Part shown: positions 24,486-32,769 of the stretch, one piece after another
Layout of the letters: each line of letters opens with the position of its first letter
Numbering within the stretch: the stretch's first letter is position 1
Source of the DNA: Rhodobacter sp.
GTDB lineage: Bacteria > Pseudomonadota > Alphaproteobacteria > Rhodobacterales > Rhodobacteraceae
Direction of reading: 5' to 3'
NCBI GenBank assembly: GCA_022824145.1
Contig: JAJEAY010000071.1
Span: forward strand, 1 to 33,066
DNA: 33,066 nt
Notes under the pieces: generated by a model
Seen by the model: only the letters and a program-made list of their open reading frames with translations
The model's database searches: none
Told to the model about the DNA's origin: nothing
Program-made: the position numbers and the translations under genes

Positions 24486-25019
24486 ATGAAAGGATCGCGC
24501 CCTGAACAGGCGACCCTTACCCGGGACACCGATATGGCACGGACGGAGGACACCCGGGCGGTCATAGAAGCCATGGTTGACGGTCTCAACGATCACCGCA
24601 TCGACGATATCGGCGAGTTTTTCGCCGAGGGATTCCAATGGTTCGGCAATCAGGGCTGCGGAACAAAACGAGGTCTCCGCGAGTTTCAGAACAACTGGCA
24701 GAGGCCCTTTCAGGCCGCGTTTTCCGACAAAGTCTGCATTGACGAAGCGCGGCTGTTTATGGGCGAGTGGGCCGCCGCGTTCGGTCGCCAGGAAGCGACC
24801 CACAGCGGTGAATTCCTGGGGATTGCGCCCACCGGCAGGCGTGTAGAGATCCGCTACATGGATTTCTGGAAGGTAATAGACGGCAAAATCGTCGATAATT
24901 GGGTCAGCGTCGATTTCGCGCATGTTGCGGCGCAGCTCGGCGTCGACCTCTTCCAGGGGCATGGATGGGAAGCGTTTGACCGGGGTGAGCGGAAACCGCC
25001 CCAACCTGAACAAAGATGA
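24486..25019 (+). CDS. SnoaL-like (NTF2-fold) protein, single domain
   Basis: 177 residues from the ATG at 24486 (GGGGTGGGG upstream); a start at 24534 (MARTEDTRAV) is also possible. The SnoaL/ester-cyclase pattern is EAMVDGLNDHRIDDIGEFFAEGFQWFG, then FLGIAPTGRRVEIRYMDFWKVIDGKIVDNWVSVD. It resembles the second half of the two-domain protein encoded at 26384-27439, with FL/MGI.P.G....R..DFW...G.I..NWV.VD...V..QLGVD in both, so the two are paralogues. NTF2-fold proteins of this type act as small-molecule cyclases, isomerases, hydratases or dehydratases. It stands 18 bases before the dehydrogenase gene. Confidence 0.83.
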   Translation: MKGSRPEQATLTRDTDMARTEDTRAVIEAMVDGLNDHRIDDIGEFFAEGFQWFGNQGCGTKRGLREFQNNWQRPFQAAFSDKVCIDEARLFMGEWAAAFGRQEATHSGEFLGIAPTGRRVEIRYMDFWKVIDGKIVDNWVSVDFAHVAAQLGVDLFQGHGWEAFDRGERKPPQPEQR

Positions 25020-25037
25020 ACACCGAGGGCACGGAAT

Positions 25038-26384
25038 ATGGCCATAGAATATCTTAAGCGCGGGAAGTCCGAGGCTGACAGGGCACAGGAAGACGCAAAG
25101 ATCCGCGCGGCCGTCGAACAGACGCTGAAGGAAGTCGAAGACCGCGGCGATGCCGCGGTGCGGGAGCTGTCGGAAAAGTTCGACAGCTATTCTCCGGAGT
25201 CCTTCCGGCTGAGCCTGGACGAGATCGAGGCCCTGATCGCCGAACTGTCACCTCGTGAAATCAAGGATATAGAATTCGCGCAGCGGCAGGTGCGGCGGTT
25301 CGCCGAAGCCCAGCGCGCCTCCATGTCTGACATCGAGATCGAAACGCATCCCGGCGTGATCCTCGGGCACCGGAACATTCCGGTTCGGTCTGTCGGCTGC
25401 TACGTACCGGGCGGAAAGTTCCCAATGGTCGCTTCCGCCCATATGTCAGTGGCCACCGCCTCTGTCGCGGGCGTCCCGCGCATCGTCGCATGTACCCCGC
25501 CGTTCCAGGGCAGGCCCAATCCCGGAGTGATCGCCGCGATGCATATGGGAGGGGCGCATGAGATCTATGTACTGGGAGGAATCCAGGCGATCGGAGCGAT
25601 GGCGCTTGGAACCGAGACGGTCAGCCCGGTCCACATGCTTGTGGGGCCGGGAAACGCCTTTGTCGCTGAAGCGAAGCGACAGCTGTTCGGGCGTGTGGGA
25701 ATCGATCTGTTCGCCGGGCCGACCGAAACCATGGTGATCGCCGACGAGACGGTGGATTCGGAACTTTGCGCGACCGACCTGCTCGGCCAGGCCGAACACG
25801 GCTATAACTCACCTGCCGTCCTGGTGACCAATTCGCGACGGCTCGCTGAGGGAACGATGGCCGAGATCGCCCGGCTTCTCGAGATCCTGCCAACCGCCGA
25901 AACCGCTGGAACGAGCTGGCGGGACTACGGCGAAGTGATCCTGTGCGACACTTACGAAGAGATGCTTCAGGTCGCCGATGACATCGCATCGGAACATGTT
26001 CAGGTCATGACCGGCCGTGACGACTGGTTTCTGGACCGCATGACCTGCTACGGCGCGCTGTTTTTGGGGCCGCGTACGAATGTGTCCAACGGCGACAAGG
26101 TTATCGGAACCAACCATACTCTGCCTACCAAGAAGGCAGGCCGCTACACTGGCGGGCTGTGGGTCGGGAAGTTCCTCAAGACGCATAGTTACCAGAAGAT
26201 AACCACCGACAGCGCAGCTGCCATGATCGGGCAGTACGGCTCCCGGCTCTGCATTCTGGAGGGCTTTGTCGGACATGCTGAGCAGTGCAACGTCCGGGTC
26301 AGGCGCTATGGCGGTGTCAACGTCCCGTATGGGGAACCCGCTCCGTTTCCGGAGCCTGCCGGCGACGGGACGTGCGAACGGTAA
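25038..26384 (+). CDS. Histidinol-dehydrogenase-family NAD-dependent dehydrogenase (catabolic type)
   Basis: 448 residues with GAGGG before the ATG. The family oxidises an alcohol twice with NAD to a carboxylate using a zinc site. All expected ligands and bases are seen: QAEHG (Q251, H254), SEH (E319, H320), [14 protein letters not shown] (D353, H360) and H413 (GFVGHAEQ). Two features argue against a role in histidine synthesis: it sits in a catabolic operon with no his genes, and SEHLE-type sequence is changed to SEHVQV. Catabolic relatives include sulfopropanediol 3-dehydrogenase (HpsN), so a hydroxylated C3-type or similar substrate is plausible. The next gene's start overlaps the stop (TAATG). 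Confidence 0.9.
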   Translation: MAIEYLKRGKSEADRAQEDAKIRAAVEQTLKEVEDRGDAAVRELSEKFDSYSPESFRLSLDEIEALIAELSPREIKDIEFAQRQVRRFAEAQRASMSDIEIETHPGVILGHRNIPVRSVGCYVPGGKFPMVASAHMSVATASVAGVPRIVACTPPFQGRPNPGVIAAMHMGGAHEIYVLGGIQAIGAMALGTETVSPVHMLVGPGNAFVAEAKRQLFGRVGIDLFAGPTETMVIADETVDSELCATDLLGQAEHGYNSPAVLVTNSRRLAEGTMAEIARLLEILPTAETAGTSWRDYGEVILCDTYEEMLQVADDIASEHVQVMTGRDDWFLDRMTCYGALFLGPRTNVSNGDKVIGTNHTLPTKKAGRYTGGLWVGKFLKTHSYQKITTDSAAAMIGQYGSRLCILEGFVGHAEQCNVRVRRYGGVNVPYGEPAPFPEPAGDGTCER

Positions 26385-27439
26385 TGGCGGTAGATCGCCA
26401 TACCCGAAACAAGGACCTGATCGCTCCGCTCCGCACGGCGATGCGCGACTTCAGTTCCGAGGGTGTGAGGCAGGCATTCAGGGCTGTCTCGACGCCGGAT
26501 TCCGTGTTTCGGCTTGGCCATCCATTCGGCAGCAGCGTCACGTCGGATAATTTTTATTTTTCCGCCTACGACAAACTGTTCAAAGCCTGGCCGGATCTGG
26601 AGCGCCGTGACTGGATCGTTGTGGCAGGCGCCGATGCGCATGGATCGGACTGGGTCGGGTGCGGCGGATACTATACCGGAGTGTTTGCCGGCCCGTTTCT
26701 TGGCATTCCGCCGACCGGCCACCAGGTGGCGATGAGGTTCCATGAGTTCTACCGGATGGTTGACGGAAAGATCGCTGAGATGCAGGGATTGTGGGACATT
26801 CCCGAGGTGATGATGCAGGCTGGCGCATGGCCAATGGCGCCAAGCCTGGGCCGCGAGTGGCAGGTGCCGGGGCCCGCGGCGCAGGACGGAATAGCGGCGG
26901 GGCCACACGACGCGCGGAAGAGCGCCGCAACATGCGCCCGTGTCGTTGAAATGCTGGAACACATGAAACGACATCCGGCGGAAGGAGGACCAGAGGCGAT
27001 GGAACTCGAGCGGTTCTGGCATCCTCGGATGAACTGGTACGGCCCCGCGGGAATTGGAACCGGGAGGGGAATTGCGGGCTTCCGGAACTGGCACCAGATT
27101 CCGTTCCTCAACGCAATGCCGGACCGAGGCAGACATTCCGCCGGGCTCCAGTTTCACTTCTTTGGCGACGGCGATTACGCCGCCGTTACCGGGTGGCCCA
27201 ACATGGCTCTGACCGTGACGGGCGATGGATGGATGGGTATAGTTCCCTCCGGCCAGGCAATCTCGATGCGCAGTCTTGATTTCTGGCGGCTTGAGGGTGA
27301 CCTGATCCGGGAGAACTGGGTGCTCGTTGACCTCCTTGACGTCTATTCCCAGCTGGGAGTCGACGTCTTTGCCCGGCTGCGCGAGTTCAACAAGGCTCGA
27401 AACATGGAATGGATCTCCATTCCGGAAGGAATGGACTGA
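26384..27439 (+). CDS. Two-domain SnoaL-like (NTF2-fold) protein
   Basis: 351 residues from the ATG overlapping the dehydrogenase stop as TAATG; a longer frame is rejected. Two NTF2-fold units are visible. Residues about 15-150 contain FAGPFLGIPPTGHQVAMRFHEFYRMVDGKIAEMQGLWD. Residues about 185-345 contain WMGIVPSGQAISMRSLDFWRLEGDLIRENWVLVDLLDVYSQLGVD. The repeated GI.P.G....R...F....G.I pattern shows an internal duplication, and the second unit is paralogous to the single-domain protein at 24486-25019. Its stop overlaps the LacI start (TGATG). The fused pair may form an intramolecular dimer. The reaction is unknown. Confidence 0.83.
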   Translation: MAVDRHTRNKDLIAPLRTAMRDFSSEGVRQAFRAVSTPDSVFRLGHPFGSSVTSDNFYFSAYDKLFKAWPDLERRDWIVVAGADAHGSDWVGCGGYYTGVFAGPFLGIPPTGHQVAMRFHEFYRMVDGKIAEMQGLWDIPEVMMQAGAWPMAPSLGREWQVPGPAAQDGIAAGPHDARKSAATCARVVEMLEHMKRHPAEGGPEAMELERFWHPRMNWYGPAGIGTGRGIAGFRNWHQIPFLNAMPDRGRHSAGLQFHFFGDGDYAAVTGWPNMALTVTGDGWMGIVPSGQAISMRSLDFWRLEGDLIRENWVLVDLLDVYSQLGVDVFARLREFNKARNMEWISIPEGMD

Positions 27440-28482
27440 TGCAGGAGAAAGTGACTTCGCTGCAAGTGGCTGAACGCGCCGGCGTGTCGCAGTCCGCCGT
27501 CAGCCGGGCCTTCACCTCAGGCGCTTCGGTGTCGCAGAAGACCGTTGAGAGGGTCCGCCGTGCCGCCAAGGAACTTGGCTACCGCCCGAACGTACTGGCC
27601 CGCGCGATGGCATCGGGCAGGAGCAGGATCATCGGCCTCGTTGTCGCCTATCTCGAAAACTACTTCTATCCCGAGGCGTTGGAGAAGCTGTCGAACGCGC
27701 TTCAGGAAAAAGGCTATCATGTCCTGATCTTCATGGCGTCGCAGACAGCTGGCAACATCGACGACGTGCTTGAGGAAATCCTGGACTTCCAGGTAGACGG
27801 CATCGTCATGGCTTCGGTCGCAATGTCTTCCGACATCGCTTCGCGCTGCCAGGCGGCGGGAGTGCCCGTTGTGCTGTTCAACCGTAAACAGGACGATGAA
27901 GGCATCGCTTCCGTGACATCGGACAATTACACGGGCGGTCGGCAGGTGGCGGAGTTCCTTGTGGCCGGAGGACATGAGCGGATTGCCTATGTCGCGGGCT
28001 GGGAAGGCGCTTCGACACAGCGTGACCGGGAGGCTGGATTCAATGAAGGGATGCGGGACGCGGGCAGGGAGGTCTTTGCCCGTGCGGTGGGTGATTTCCA
28101 TACCGAGTCTGCCCGTGCAGCCGCCCGCGGGATGTTCGGAACAGACTCCGATCAGCGTCCAGACGCGGTTTTTGTCGCAAACGATCATATGGCGTTTGCC
28201 GTCATGGATGTGATCCGGTTTGAGATGGGGCTGCGCATTCCTGAGGATGTCTCGGTAGTGGGTTTCGATGACGTTCCGCCCGCTGGCTGGCCGGCTTACG
28301 ACCTGACAACGGTTCGCCAATGCGCGGGCGGGATGGTCAGGGAAACCGTTTCGGCGCTGCTGGATCTGATTGAGCGCCCTGCCACTGCGACTCCCCGACG
28401 GATCGCGGTCGACGCGCCGCTGGTCGTGCGCCGCTCGGCCAGGCTTCCCGAAGGCAGAAAATGGAAAAGGTCATTGACATGA
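27439..28482 (+). CDS. LacI-family transcriptional regulator
   Basis: 347 residues from the ATG at 27439 (GGAAGGAA upstream, TGATG overlap with the previous stop). The N-terminal helix-turn-helix is SLQVAERAGVSQSAVSRAF, followed by the hinge ELGYRPNVLARAMASGRS. A periplasmic-binding-protein-like effector domain comes next (GLVVAYLENYFYPEALEKLSNAL...VANDHMAFAVMDVIR...VVGFDDVPPAGWPAYDLTTV). It is embedded in the operon it probably controls, giving autoregulation through the palindrome at 23094-23109. The effector should be the transported compound or an early intermediate. Its 3' end overlaps the next gene by 22 bases. Confidence 0.95.
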   Translation: MQEKVTSLQVAERAGVSQSAVSRAFTSGASVSQKTVERVRRAAKELGYRPNVLARAMASGRSRIIGLVVAYLENYFYPEALEKLSNALQEKGYHVLIFMASQTAGNIDDVLEEILDFQVDGIVMASVAMSSDIASRCQAAGVPVVLFNRKQDDEGIASVTSDNYTGGRQVAEFLVAGGHERIAYVAGWEGASTQRDREAGFNEGMRDAGREVFARAVGDFHTESARAAARGMFGTDSDQRPDAVFVANDHMAFAVMDVIRFEMGLRIPEDVSVVGFDDVPPAGWPAYDLTTVRQCAGGMVRETVSALLDLIERPATATPRRIAVDAPLVVRRSARLPEGRKWKRSLT

Positions 28483-29453
28483 TGAAGGGATTCGATCCGA
28501 AATTCCACGACTTCCCTGACTACATAATCGGGATCACGAAGGAAATCTGGGAAGACCGGGGCATTGCCACTTTGCATGACTATTATGCGGAAAACGTCGT
28601 GGTGAGGTCACCGACCTCGACTGTGGTCGGCAACCGAAACGTTATCGCGGCGACCATGGCGACGCTGGCCGAGTTTCCCGACCGCACGCTTCTGGGCGAA
28701 GACGTGATCTGGTCGGGATCCCCGGAAGAGGGGATGCTGAGCTCACACCGAATCCTCTCCACCGCGACCCACCTCGGAGACGGCGTATACGGCAAGGCGA
28801 CGGGGACCAGCATTCGATACCGGATCATTGCCGACTGCCATGCGGTTGCCAACTGCATCGACGACGAATGGCTCGTCCGGGACCAAGGCGCCGTCGTGCG
28901 GCAGCTCGGCATGGATCCGAAGGACTACGCTAAGGCAATGATCGACAGGGAAGGCGGGGCGGTGACATGCGTCAAGCCGCTGACTCCGCAAACTGACCGC
29001 GACGGTTCTTACAAAGGGAAAGGCAACGACAGCGAATGGGGCGAACGTTACGCTGACATTCTGGCACGCATGATGGGCGCCGACATGGCAGTCGTCGCCT
29101 CGGAATACGATAGGGCGGTTCAGACCGAGTATGCGGGCGGTGTCTCGGACCACGGGCGCGGGTCAGTAGACAGGTTTTGGCTGGGGCTGCGCGCCTCGTT
29201 TCCGGATGCCGAGTTCGCCATGCACCACAGAATCGGCCGTGAAGAGCCGATGATGCCGCCACGCGCGGCCGTCCGATGGAGCCTTTGGGGAAAAAACGAT
29301 GGCTGGGGAGTCTTCGGCCCGCCAACCGGCGCCACTGTCTATGTGCTTGGAATCAGCCATGCGGAGTTCGGACCTTGGGGGCTGCGCCGGGAATACTCGC
29401 TGTTCGATGAAACCGCTGTCTGGAAACAGATGCTTCTGCATACTGGAGGATAA
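28461..29453 (+). CDS. Second two-domain SnoaL/NTF2-like protein
   Basis: 330 residues, with start inside the LacI gene (22-base overlap) and GAAGG before the ATG. The first unit (about residues 20-150) has IWEDRGIATLHDYYAENVVVRSPTS and IRYRIIADCHAVANCIDDEWLVRDQGAVVRQLG. The second (about 190-325) has FWLGLRASFPDAEFAMHH and AVRWSLWGKNDGWGVFGPPTGATVYVLGISHAEF. Both units have the polyketide-cyclase/nuclear-transport-factor-2 pattern. It is not closely alike to the 26384-27439 protein, so it is a separate branch. Its place between the regulator and the AHSA1 gene makes an enzymatic or binding role in the same pathway likely. Confidence 0.8.
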   Translation: MEKVIDMMKGFDPKFHDFPDYIIGITKEIWEDRGIATLHDYYAENVVVRSPTSTVVGNRNVIAATMATLAEFPDRTLLGEDVIWSGSPEEGMLSSHRILSTATHLGDGVYGKATGTSIRYRIIADCHAVANCIDDEWLVRDQGAVVRQLGMDPKDYAKAMIDREGGAVTCVKPLTPQTDRDGSYKGKGNDSEWGERYADILARMMGADMAVVASEYDRAVQTEYAGGVSDHGRGSVDRFWLGLRASFPDAEFAMHHRIGREEPMMPPRAAVRWSLWGKNDGWGVFGPPTGATVYVLGISHAEFGPWGLRREYSLFDETAVWKQMLLHTGG

Positions 29454-29457
29454 ACCG

Positions 29458-29922
29458 ATGCCCACGTCTTTTGCCGATGTCTCCATGACCCAAGACTTCG
29501 ACTTGCCGGTGGAGTCCCTTTTCGCCCATTGGACCAGTCCCGAAACCCGCCAGCGATGGGAAGCGGGACCGGATACCGGCATGCGCTACGAAACGTTCGA
29601 CACACGTGAGGGTGGCGTCGAGAAAGTTGTCGTAACGCATGAGGGAAATGAGATCGGCTATATGCTGCAGCGTATCCTTCGGCTTGAGGACAACGCGCTG
29701 CTTGTCTCCGCCATTGAAGGGCACTTTGGCGGGCGTGTCACAATGGCAATGTGCGTCGTGATTCAGTTTGAGGCGATCGGTAGCGGAAGCAGACTGTCAG
29801 CCCGGTCACAGGTCGCTGACTTCGCGGGGACGGATTCCCAGGCGCAGCATGAAGCCGGTTGGCAATGGCTGGTTGGCCGATTCACAGCCGATATCGCCGA
29901 GCATGGCCCGGTACAGGCCTGA
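29458..29922 (+). CDS. AHSA1/SRPBCC-domain protein
   Basis: 154 residues from the ATG at 29458, with GGAGGA 7 bases upstream and 4 bases after the previous stop. The START-like helix-grip fold is indicated by DLPVESLFAHWTSPETRQRWEAGPDTGM at the N-terminus and AGWQWLVGRFTADIAEHG at the C-terminal helix. These proteins bind hydrophobic or aromatic small molecules, or act as co-chaperone-like modules. The specific role here is unknown. Close spacing places it in the catabolic operon. Confidence 0.8.
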   Translation: MPTSFADVSMTQDFDLPVESLFAHWTSPETRQRWEAGPDTGMRYETFDTREGGVEKVVVTHEGNEIGYMLQRILRLEDNALLVSAIEGHFGGRVTMAMCVVIQFEAIGSGSRLSARSQVADFAGTDSQAQHEAGWQWLVGRFTADIAEHGPVQA

Positions 29923-30000
29923 CGGCGGGCTGGACTGAACGTGGAGGCACAGGACCGCGAACCTGTGCGAACCGGAAGAGGAAGAAAGGGAAATCCTGAG

Positions 30001-30966
30001 ATGGCAGCCAAAAGGCTCGAAAACCGAATTGTCCGATACGGTGACCTTAAACCGTGCAGAACGGCATTCATCGATGCGCATACTCCTGGAAGCGACCAGA
30101 AGGAAAACTTCACCATAATCGGTGGCGGCGTCAGCGAGAGCCCTGACCAGCACGTGCATATTCGGGACACGCCCGGTTTCAACATCGGCGCCGCCGGTCA
30201 GCCGCCGAGGTGCCGGAATTCCCTACACAGCCACACCACCGCAGAGGTGTTCTTCGTGCTGAAGGGCCGCTGGCGGTTTTTCTGGGGACGTTGGGGCACG
30301 GCGGGCGAGGTGGTGCTGGAGGAAGGGGACATAATCAACCTTCCGACCGGCATATTCCGGGGTTTCGAGAACATCGGCGTCGACTATGGCATGATCATGG
30401 CTGTTCTCGGCGGTGACGATGCTGGCGGCGGAGTCACTTGGGCGCCGCAGGTGATCGAGGATGCACGGGACCATGGGTTGGTTCTTGGCGAGAACGGCGT
30501 GCTGTACGACACCGGCAAGGGGGAGGGCCTTCCAGACGGGGTTCGCCCGATGCCGCTCTTGACCGACGATCAGCTGGAGGACTATCCCGAAGTGCCGCCG
30601 GAAGGCATGATTCGGAACCATGTCGGCCGATACTGGGATCTGGTGGGCCTGTCCCGAGGCAAGCCGGCAAAGGTAATCGGCGAAGACGCGGTGCTGCGCG
30701 ACCGGCCCGGATTTGAGGTTGAACTGGTTTCACGGGGTTCAGAGCCGGACGAGCTGGCGGCGCGTGACAGGCATTCCGTGCTCATGCCGATGCGCGGGCA
30801 CTGGAAGCTGCGGACGGAAAGCGCCGAGGCAGTGCTGAATCCGGGCGATACCTGCCTGATTGAACCGGGCGAGGCGCATGCGCTTTCTCCCTCCATGTCA
30901 GGCGAGGCGAGTCTGTACCGGGTTACCGCGACCGACGATCCGGCGGGTCCAACCTGGAGAGGTTGA
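30001..30966 (+). CDS. Bicupin protein
   Basis: 321 residues from the ATG at 30001, with AGGAAGAAAGG upstream; a GTG at 29941 is less likely. The first cupin has NSLHSHTTAEVFFVLKGRW (H76, H78, E82), but the usual second-motif His is absent (LPTGIFRGFENIG). The second cupin (VLMPMRGHWKLR...LNPGDTCLIEPGEAHAL) keeps a His only in motif 2. The metal site is thus likely the first domain with three ligands. Bicupins of this shape include gentisate-type dioxygenases and many sugar-acid enzymes, and neither is established here. A 103-bp gap precedes the next gene. Confidence 0.82.
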   Translation: MAAKRLENRIVRYGDLKPCRTAFIDAHTPGSDQKENFTIIGGGVSESPDQHVHIRDTPGFNIGAAGQPPRCRNSLHSHTTAEVFFVLKGRWRFFWGRWGTAGEVVLEEGDIINLPTGIFRGFENIGVDYGMIMAVLGGDDAGGGVTWAPQVIEDARDHGLVLGENGVLYDTGKGEGLPDGVRPMPLLTDDQLEDYPEVPPEGMIRNHVGRYWDLVGLSRGKPAKVIGEDAVLRDRPGFEVELVSRGSEPDELAARDRHSVLMPMRGHWKLRTESAEAVLNPGDTCLIEPGEAHALSPSMSGEASLYRVTATDDPAGPTWRG

Positions 30967-31069
30967 GAGCACTGCTGGCAGGCTGTGTTCACAGCGCAGG
31001 CACCGACTCGACTGTGATCGGAGACTTTGGATTTCAGTCGATCAGTCAGGAACAGGGAGGACTCAGGCA

Positions 31070-32203
31070 TTGACGAAGATACTGGCAACTCACGTTGGAT
31101 CGCTGCCACGTACACAGGAAGTGGTGGATTTCATCTTTGCCCGCGAGCGCGGGGAGGAATTCGATCAGGCCGCGTTCGACGCCTGCATGACAGAAGCGGC
31201 TTCCGAGACCGTCCGCAGGCAGGCCGAGGCAGGGGTGGACATCGTCAGCGATGGCGAGACCTCAAAGATATCCTACGCCACATACGTGAAGGACCGCTAT
31301 ACGGGATTTTCGGGCGACAGTCCTCGCAATGCGCCCGCAGACCTGAAGATGTTCCCGAGTTTCCTCAAGCGGCTCGCTGATGACGGCGGCACTCCGCAGT
31401 ATGCGCGCCCGATGTGCGTTGGTGAAGTGCGGTCGAAGGGACAGGCGGAGCTGCTCAAGGACATTGAAAATCTCAAGACGGCGATGGCGGCGCATGGGGT
31501 TGAACGGGGATTCATGAACGCCGCTTCGCCGGGAGTGATCTCGCTTTTTCTGCAGAACAGTTACTATCCGTCACGGGAGACCTATCTGGAGGCGCTGGCC
31601 GACGCGATGCAGGAGGAGTACGAGACCATCGCGGCTGCTGGTCTTGACCTGCAGCTGGACTGCCCGGATCTGGCGCTCAGCCGGCACATGCTTTTCTCCG
31701 ATCTGTCGGACGAAGACTTCGTGAAGGTGGCGGACATGCATGTCGAGGCGCTGAACCATGCGCTGCGGGACGTTCCGCAAGAGCGGGTTCGGGTTCATAT
31801 CTGCTGGGGCAATTACGAAGGGCCGCACTGCTGCGACATCGCGATGGAGAAAGTGTTTTCTACGCTGATGTCCACGAAATCGCGCTACGTGCTTTTCGAG
31901 ACGTCCAATCCCCGGCACGGCCATGAGTGGACGGTATTCCGTGACCGCAGGGATGAGATTCCCGAAGACAAGATTCTTGTGCCCGGCGTGGTGGACTCGA
32001 CGACGAATTTCATTGAACATCCGGAGCTTGTGGCGCAGAGGGTCGAGCGGTTTGTCGACATTGTCGGTCCCGAGCGGGTGATTGCCGGCAGCGATTGTGG
32101 ATTCGGTACCTTTGCCGGATTCGGTGCCGTCGACCCCGACATCGCTTACGCAAAACTCGGAGTCCTGGCTGAGGGTGCGGGCATCGCTTCATCCCGGCAG
32201 TAG
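31070..32203 (+). CDS. MetE-catalytic-domain (cobalamin-independent methionine synthase-like) methyltransferase
   Basis: 377 residues from a TTG start at 31070, chosen because AGGGAGG lies 9 bases before it, no ATG fits, and similarity begins at KILATHVGSLPR. It corresponds to the zinc-bearing C-terminal half of MetE. The thiol-activating zinc ligands are visible as H243 and C245 (RVHICWGNY), E277 (VLFETSNPRHGHEW) and C343 (AGSDCGFGTF). THVGSLPR and SDGETSK match the family. Stand-alone versions lack the folate-domain half and move methyl or alkyl groups between a donor and a thiol. As the last operon gene it may take a methyl group off the pathway substrate. That is inference. Confidence 0.9.
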   Translation: MTKILATHVGSLPRTQEVVDFIFARERGEEFDQAAFDACMTEAASETVRRQAEAGVDIVSDGETSKISYATYVKDRYTGFSGDSPRNAPADLKMFPSFLKRLADDGGTPQYARPMCVGEVRSKGQAELLKDIENLKTAMAAHGVERGFMNAASPGVISLFLQNSYYPSRETYLEALADAMQEEYETIAAAGLDLQLDCPDLALSRHMLFSDLSDEDFVKVADMHVEALNHALRDVPQERVRVHICWGNYEGPHCCDIAMEKVFSTLMSTKSRYVLFETSNPRHGHEWTVFRDRRDEIPEDKILVPGVVDSTTNFIEHPELVAQRVERFVDIVGPERVIAGSDCGFGTFAGFGAVDPDIAYAKLGVLAEGAGIASSRQ

Positions 32204-32544
32204 AAGTTGCAGGTATATTCGCTCATGTGGCGGAGTCCGCAGATCGATTGTCCGCTCCTTTGCAGGAGTTCGGTGGCGCCGATGAAGCCGTGCAGTACCT
32301 GTTGTGCATGAAGCCGACCGCAGTTGAAGCCGCTCAAGTCCCGTTCTAAGAGCGGGAATTTCTCTTTAAGTGTGCATAAGTCGGCGGGGCGCTGTGGTCC
32401 CAGACCGACCCTGCGCCAAATGCCCGACTATTCTCGGCACCGGATTCCGACACAAGGTTCGCTTGCTTTGATGTTGCGAATCAAGGTGGAACAGGGGTGG
32501 TTTTCACCTGGATTTTCTGCGTTTCGCCATCACGAACGGTCCAG
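32204..32544. other. Intergenic, no gene recognised
   Basis: This stretch follows the catabolic operon. Apart from the terminator-like hairpin at 32339-32366 I see no gene. The stretch from 32354 (GGGAATTTCTCTTTAAG) faintly recalls the GGGGAATT ends of the mobile elements in this window but diverges after seven bases. Confidence 0.35.
32339..32366 (+). terminator. Rho-independent terminator candidate of the catabolic operon
   Basis: TCCCGTTC pairs with GAGCGGGA across a TAA loop (32339-32357, eight pairs including one G-T), followed by the T-rich ATTTCTCTTT. It lies 136 bases past the stop of the MetE-like gene. Confidence 0.5.
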
Positions 32545-32769
32545 TCAACCAACGGCGGAGAGCTTGTCCCAATAAGCGGCGGCTGTGGTTTGAGCTGTCT
32601 CTTTACGCTTGGCCTGAGACGGCGTAGCTGCTAGGTTCTGGCATCTGGTTTCTGAATGTCCTCGATCTCGCCTGCGGCGGTCCTACAGACGTGCACGGAG
32701 TTGCGGATCACGTCGACGGGACGCTTCTCTGGCTTGGAATTCTCTGGTCTCCTCTTGCCGATTTTGCCA
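32545..32769 (-). pseudogene. Frameshifted relic of a small conserved protein
   Basis: One minus-strand frame reads KRRPENSKPEKRPVDVIRNS and then TAAGEIEDIQ before a stop near 32637. A second frame continues with ATPSQAKRKETAQTTAAAYW up to a stop at 32545. Joined, they have the pattern of a widespread short basic protein (RP...VI..A.....I.TGEIED ... L...KR.EIA..AA.ARW) of unknown function. The central Gly-rich RKGG-type segment is missing at the junction, so the copy has both a frameshift and a deletion. Confidence 0.6.

Noticed and set aside
25038..26384. Histidine biosynthesis gene hisD
   Set aside because: No other his genes are nearby; the gene overlaps SnoaL and LacI genes and the substrate-side motif differs.
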